A stretch of DNA of 64,000 nucleotides, taken from an uncultured Desulfomicrobiaceae bacterium. Its GTDB lineage: Bacteria; Desulfobacterota; Desulfovibrionia; Desulfovibrionales; Desulfomicrobiaceae. Position numbers and translations under genes: made by a program. The notes under the pieces are model-generated. The model saw only the letters and a list, made by a program, of their open reading frames with translations, searched no databases and was not told the origin of the DNA. Where the stretch lies: positions 94,880 to 158,879 of the forward strand of contig CALKRN010000011.1 of the NCBI GenBank assembly GCA_937989665.1, in the 5' to 3' direction. Below, one piece after another: positions 61,816 through 64,000 of the stretch (its first letter is position 1; every line of letters begins with the position of its first letter).

Positions 61816-62744
61816 CAATTTTCCTCCCATGCCACGATCTGCTCCATGGTGCTCAGGCAAAGCGCACGCACCTCGGGATCATCCACAATCTGGCCCACCA
61901 TGCGGGCAAGGACACCTTTGGGCCCCACTTCAACAAATGAGCGGATTCCCAAGTCCACCATGGCCCTTATCCCCTGACTCCAGCGCACAGAGGCCATCAT
62001 TTGTTCGGCCATGGCCGGGGCAATGGCCGCCGCCGTTGCCGCCGGGGCGCCGGTGGCATTGAGCACGACCGGCACCTTGGGGTCACGCCAGGAGAGACGC
62101 TGGATCCACCGGGCAAACTCGGCCGCTGCCTCAGCCATAAGCGGGGTATGGAAGGCCCCGGACACGGGGAGGAGAACGGCTCTGCCTTTACGCTCTTTGG
62201 CCAAGGCACAGGCAGCCTCCACCGCTTCCTTCTCGCCGCTGAGAACATGCTGCTGCGGTGTATTGTAATTGGCGATGCGCACGAGCTTGCCTGTGGCCTG
62301 GGCCGCGGCCTCCACAAGTTCGATCACCGCTGGTTCAGGGAGCTTGAGCACCGCAGCCATGGCCCCCGGGCAGTCCTTGGCCGCTTCATCCATGAGTCGT
62401 CCCCGCAAAACGACCGCCTCGAGGACTTCAGAGACAGGCAGCACACCAGCCGCGGCCAAGGCACTCCACTCCCCGAGGCTGTGGCCCGCCATGGCCCTGG
62501 GGGAACATTTCTCCTGGCATTTGGCCCACAAGGTTAGATTGACAACGGTAAGCGCTGGCTGCAAGGCGCGGGTGGACGCCATGGCCTGGATATCGTCACC
62601 CCAAAAGATCTCTCGCAAAGGCAGGCCAGCGAGTTTCTCGGCCCGCCCCCAAAGCTCCATGGCTTCGGGCCAGGCTTCGGCAAGGTCCCGGCCCATCCCT
62701 GGCTCCTGGGAACCCTGGCCAGGGAAAAGCATCGCATGTTCCAC
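61815..62744 (-). CDS. fabD: Malonyl-CoA:ACP transacylase
   Basis: Loads malonyl groups onto ACP for fatty-acid synthesis (309 aa). The N-terminal MLFPGQGSQEPGMG and active-site GHSLGEWSAL (Ser in GHSLG) are standard, and the catalytic His is in SGAFHTPLM. The GTG at 62744 has GAGGAGG eight bases upstream and is preferred over an ATG at 62732, which lacks one. It shares the argS operon and is divergent from rsmG. Confidence 0.93.
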   Translation of the reverse strand: MEHAMLFPGQGSQEPGMGRDLAEAWPEAMELWGRAEKLAGLPLREIFWGDDIQAMASTRALQPALTVVNLTLWAKCQEKCSPRAMAGHSLGEWSALAAAGVLPVSEVLEAVVLRGRLMDEAAKDCPGAMAAVLKLPEPAVIELVEAAAQATGKLVRIANYNTPQQHVLSGEKEAVEAACALAKERKGRAVLLPVSGAFHTPLMAEAAAEFARWIQRLSWRDPKVPVVLNATGAPAATAAAIAPAMAEQMMASVRWSQGIRAMVDLGIRSFVEVGPKGVLARMVGQIVDDPEVRALCLSTMEQIVAWEEN

Positions 62745-62810
62745 GGTATCGTCCTCCTCAATGGCAAAACGTCCGCCCCTGTAGCGAGGCCTGAAGCCCA
62801 GGTAAAGCCC

Positions 62811-63458
62811 ATGCCTGTCCCCCTTCCCGAGCTTCTTCATGCCGCCCAACGCCTCGGCCGCACCCTCTTTCCTCACGAAGCCGAAGGTCTGCAGCGCTAT
62901 CTCGAACTCCTTCTCTCCTGGAGGAGGCGGATCAATCTCGTGGGGGCCACCGACTGGCCCTCGATGCTCACCCTGATCCAAGACTCCTGGCACCTGGCGG
63001 ACTTGCTCCAGGAGTGGGGACAGCCGGTGGAGCGATCCCTTGACCTCGGCGCCGGCGCAGGGCTGCCAGGTATTCCCTTGCGGCTCTTTTGGAGCGCCGG
63101 ACATTACCTGCTCGTGGAACCCCGCGCCAAGCGAGCCATTTTTTTACGCCAAGCCGTCGCGGAATTGAATCTCCCCCACACGGCGGTGATGCAAAGCCGC
63201 ATGGAGGACCTTCCGCTCTCTGCACGTCGAGTCGATTTAGTGGTTGCTCGAGCCTTTCGTCCGCCTGCGGCCCTGCTCAGCGCTGCCCGAGAGGTCCTTG
63301 GACCTGGCGGTGCAGTCGTACTTATGACCCGCAAGCTTCCCCCCTTGCCAGAGGACTATGTCCTTCTAGCCCACAAGCGCTACAACGCCCGGGAGGCAAC
63401 CCAAGGGCTATTTCTCGTGCAATGGCGGGGGGGCGAAGGCAGCGATTTTCGGGAGTAA
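62811..63458 (+). CDS. rsmG: 16S rRNA (guanine-N7)-methyltransferase RsmG
   Basis: Methylates G527 of 16S rRNA (215 aa). SAM-binding block SLDLGAGAGLPGIPL, then LVEPRAKRAIFLRQ and VVARAF are typical. The ATG at 62811 is preceded by AGGT; an upstream ATG at 62736 would extend the N-terminus by 25 residues over the fabD start region and is less likely. The 3' end overlaps a convergent small gene by 51 bp. Confidence 0.9.
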   Translation: MPVPLPELLHAAQRLGRTLFPHEAEGLQRYLELLLSWRRRINLVGATDWPSMLTLIQDSWHLADLLQEWGQPVERSLDLGAGAGLPGIPLRLFWSAGHYLLVEPRAKRAIFLRQAVAELNLPHTAVMQSRMEDLPLSARRVDLVVARAFRPPAALLSAAREVLGPGGAVVLMTRKLPPLPEDYVLLAHKRYNAREATQGLFLVQWRGGEGSDFRE

Positions 63459-63623
63459 AAGCCGCGTGGCCACGCGGTCCGCCTCTTCGGCCAAGTCCAT
63501 GAGCCGCTCGAGGTAGTCGAGGATTTCCATTTTACGGTCTTCGGCGCTGTAGCCGTAGTCTTCTTCGAGCCGTCCCGAGCGAATGTATTCCTCAAGTTCA
63601 GCCAAGCATCGTTCGTTGAGCAT
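63408..63623 (-). CDS. Small conserved-looking acidic protein
   Basis: A 71-aa protein (start MLNERCLAELEEYIRSGRLEED) with strongly helical, acidic composition and no TM segment. AGGAGG lies close before the ATG at 63623. The 3' end overlaps rsmG by 51 bp, which suggests the C-terminal residues are not tightly constrained. Unknown function; not recognised. Confidence 0.6.
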   Translation of the reverse strand: MLNERCLAELEEYIRSGRLEEDYGYSAEDRKMEILDYLERLMDLAEEADRVATRLLLPKIAAFAPPPLHEK

Positions 63624-63662
63624 GCCTGCCTCCTGCTGCGGCTCCTGCCAGAGGAAGCGGCT

Positions 63663-63740
63663 GACGTCAAAGCCCCCTCATCAGGCCCTGTATGCCACCA
63701 GATTTATAACCGCTGTGAACAGAGCCTTCCCTTTGACGTC
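63663..63740. repeat. Perfect 10-bp inverted repeat, 58 bp apart
   Basis: GACGTCAAAG (63663-63672) and CTTTGACGTC (63731-63740) lie in the AT-richer gap before the AAA/nuclease-family gene. They may be paired regulator sites or remnants of a mobile segment end. Confidence 0.45.
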
Positions 63741-63852
63741 TCACACCTCCTGGAATACGGGACAAAGAAGCATGTCTTCCCATCGTTCTTTACTTTACTT
63801 TACAGATGGACGGGCTTTTTCCCCGCTTGTTGTTCTAAACTAAGGACTTCCC

Positions 63853-64000
63853 ATGTCCCGCAAACTCCCCATTGGCATCCAGAACCTGCGCGAGATCCGC
63901 GACGAAGGCTACTATTACGTGGATAAAACCCCTTTTGTGGCAAAGCTCGCTGCGGCTGGAAAATACTATTTCCTCTCCCGGCCCAGGCGCTTTGGTAAAT
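63853..64000 (+). CDS. AAA-ATPase/PD-(D/E)XK nuclease family protein, partial
   Basis: The first 49 residues of a protein that continues beyond the right edge. It starts [19 protein letters not shown] and has [13 protein letters not shown] then [12 protein letters not shown], the last being the start of a P-loop. This is the characteristic N-terminus of the large family combining an AAA-like ATPase (AAA-ATPase_like) with a C-terminal PD-(D/E)XK nuclease-like domain. Family role is unknown; members are often multi-copy and sit in variable genomic places. AAGGA lies six bases before the ATG at 63853. Confidence 0.85.
   Translation, partial: MSRKLPIGIQNLREIRDEGYYYVDKTPFVAKLAAAGKYYFLSRPRRFGK

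Noticed and set aside
1..64000. CRISPR array, tRNA or rRNA gene
   Set aside because: I looked for evenly spaced palindromic repeats and for T-loop/anticodon patterns on both strands. The only spaced repeats (34108-34190; 49810-49929) are too few or lack unique spacers, and no full tRNA cloverleaf was seen.

Overview
The window is a gene-dense, GC-rich bacterial chromosome segment made almost entirely of housekeeping and transport genes. I saw no rRNA or tRNA gene, CRISPR array, insertion sequence or prophage. Gene content suggests an anaerobic Desulfobacterota, most likely Desulfovibrionales. The pointers are a hybrid cluster protein with the Cys spacing of the Desulfovibrio-type enzyme, a DHH/CBS/tRNA nucleotidyltransferase fusion, a PaaK-type ligase, acetyl-CoA synthetase beside a Pat-type acetyltransferase, and a PleD-like diguanylate cyclase. 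The taxonomic call is inference; no sulfate-reduction gene lies in the window.

Layout. 1-7.2 kb: a partial gene at the left edge, a tesA-like esterase divergent from a ybbA-ybbP ABC exporter (the E. coli arrangement), an M23 peptidase, a PilZ protein, a secreted orphan, a YHS protein and folK. 7.8-15.4 kb: xerD-like recombinase, the DHH-CBS-nucleotidyltransferase fusion, rpsF-rpsR-rplI-dnaB and a phenylacetate-CoA ligase, all on the plus strand. 15.4-26.2 kb (minus): an unknown protein, peroxiredoxin Bcp, potABCD, an ICMT-like membrane protein, EttA, and a polar amino-acid ABC importer. 26.5-34.1 kb (plus): a second, divergent amino-acid importer running into HIT, LapA, mutS, a lipoprotein and lysA. 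34.1-37.5 kb: a TPR lipoprotein convergent with cysE-cysK. 37.5-42.4 kb: glutamate synthase large chain and a CopZ-like protein. 42.5-49.7 kb: acs divergent from a Pat-like acetyltransferase, then citrate synthase, a DUF202 protein and an HPt protein. 50-52.7 kb (minus): M29 aminopeptidase, CYTH protein, uppP. 52.9-63.6 kb: hcp (plus) convergent with a minus-strand run of diguanylate cyclase, acyl-CoA synthetase and RlmD-like, agmatinase-like, SPOR, argS and fabD genes; then rsmG and a small protein. The right edge cuts an AAA/PD-(D/E)XK family gene.

The genes are tightly packed, with many ATGA/GTGA stop-start overlaps, so translational coupling is probably common. Themes are uptake of amino acids and polyamines (two polar amino-acid importers, PotABCD, agmatinase), amino-acid synthesis (lysA, cysEK, gltB), acetyl-CoA metabolism with probable lysine-acetylation control (acs, pat, gltA), and envelope work (UppP, M23, SPOR, TPR and small lipoproteins).

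I found no clearly new multi-gene system. The items most worth a second look are non-coding or residue-level. They are hairpins between solute-binding protein and permease genes in both amino-acid importers, three phased direct repeats upstream of the TPR lipoprotein, a 69-bp-period duplication at the 3' end of cysE, a 30-bp minisatellite at about 49.8 kb, a hairpin over the uppP ribosome binding site, an FNR/HcpR-like box before hcp, and lost or changed metal ligands in the RlmD-like and M23 proteins.
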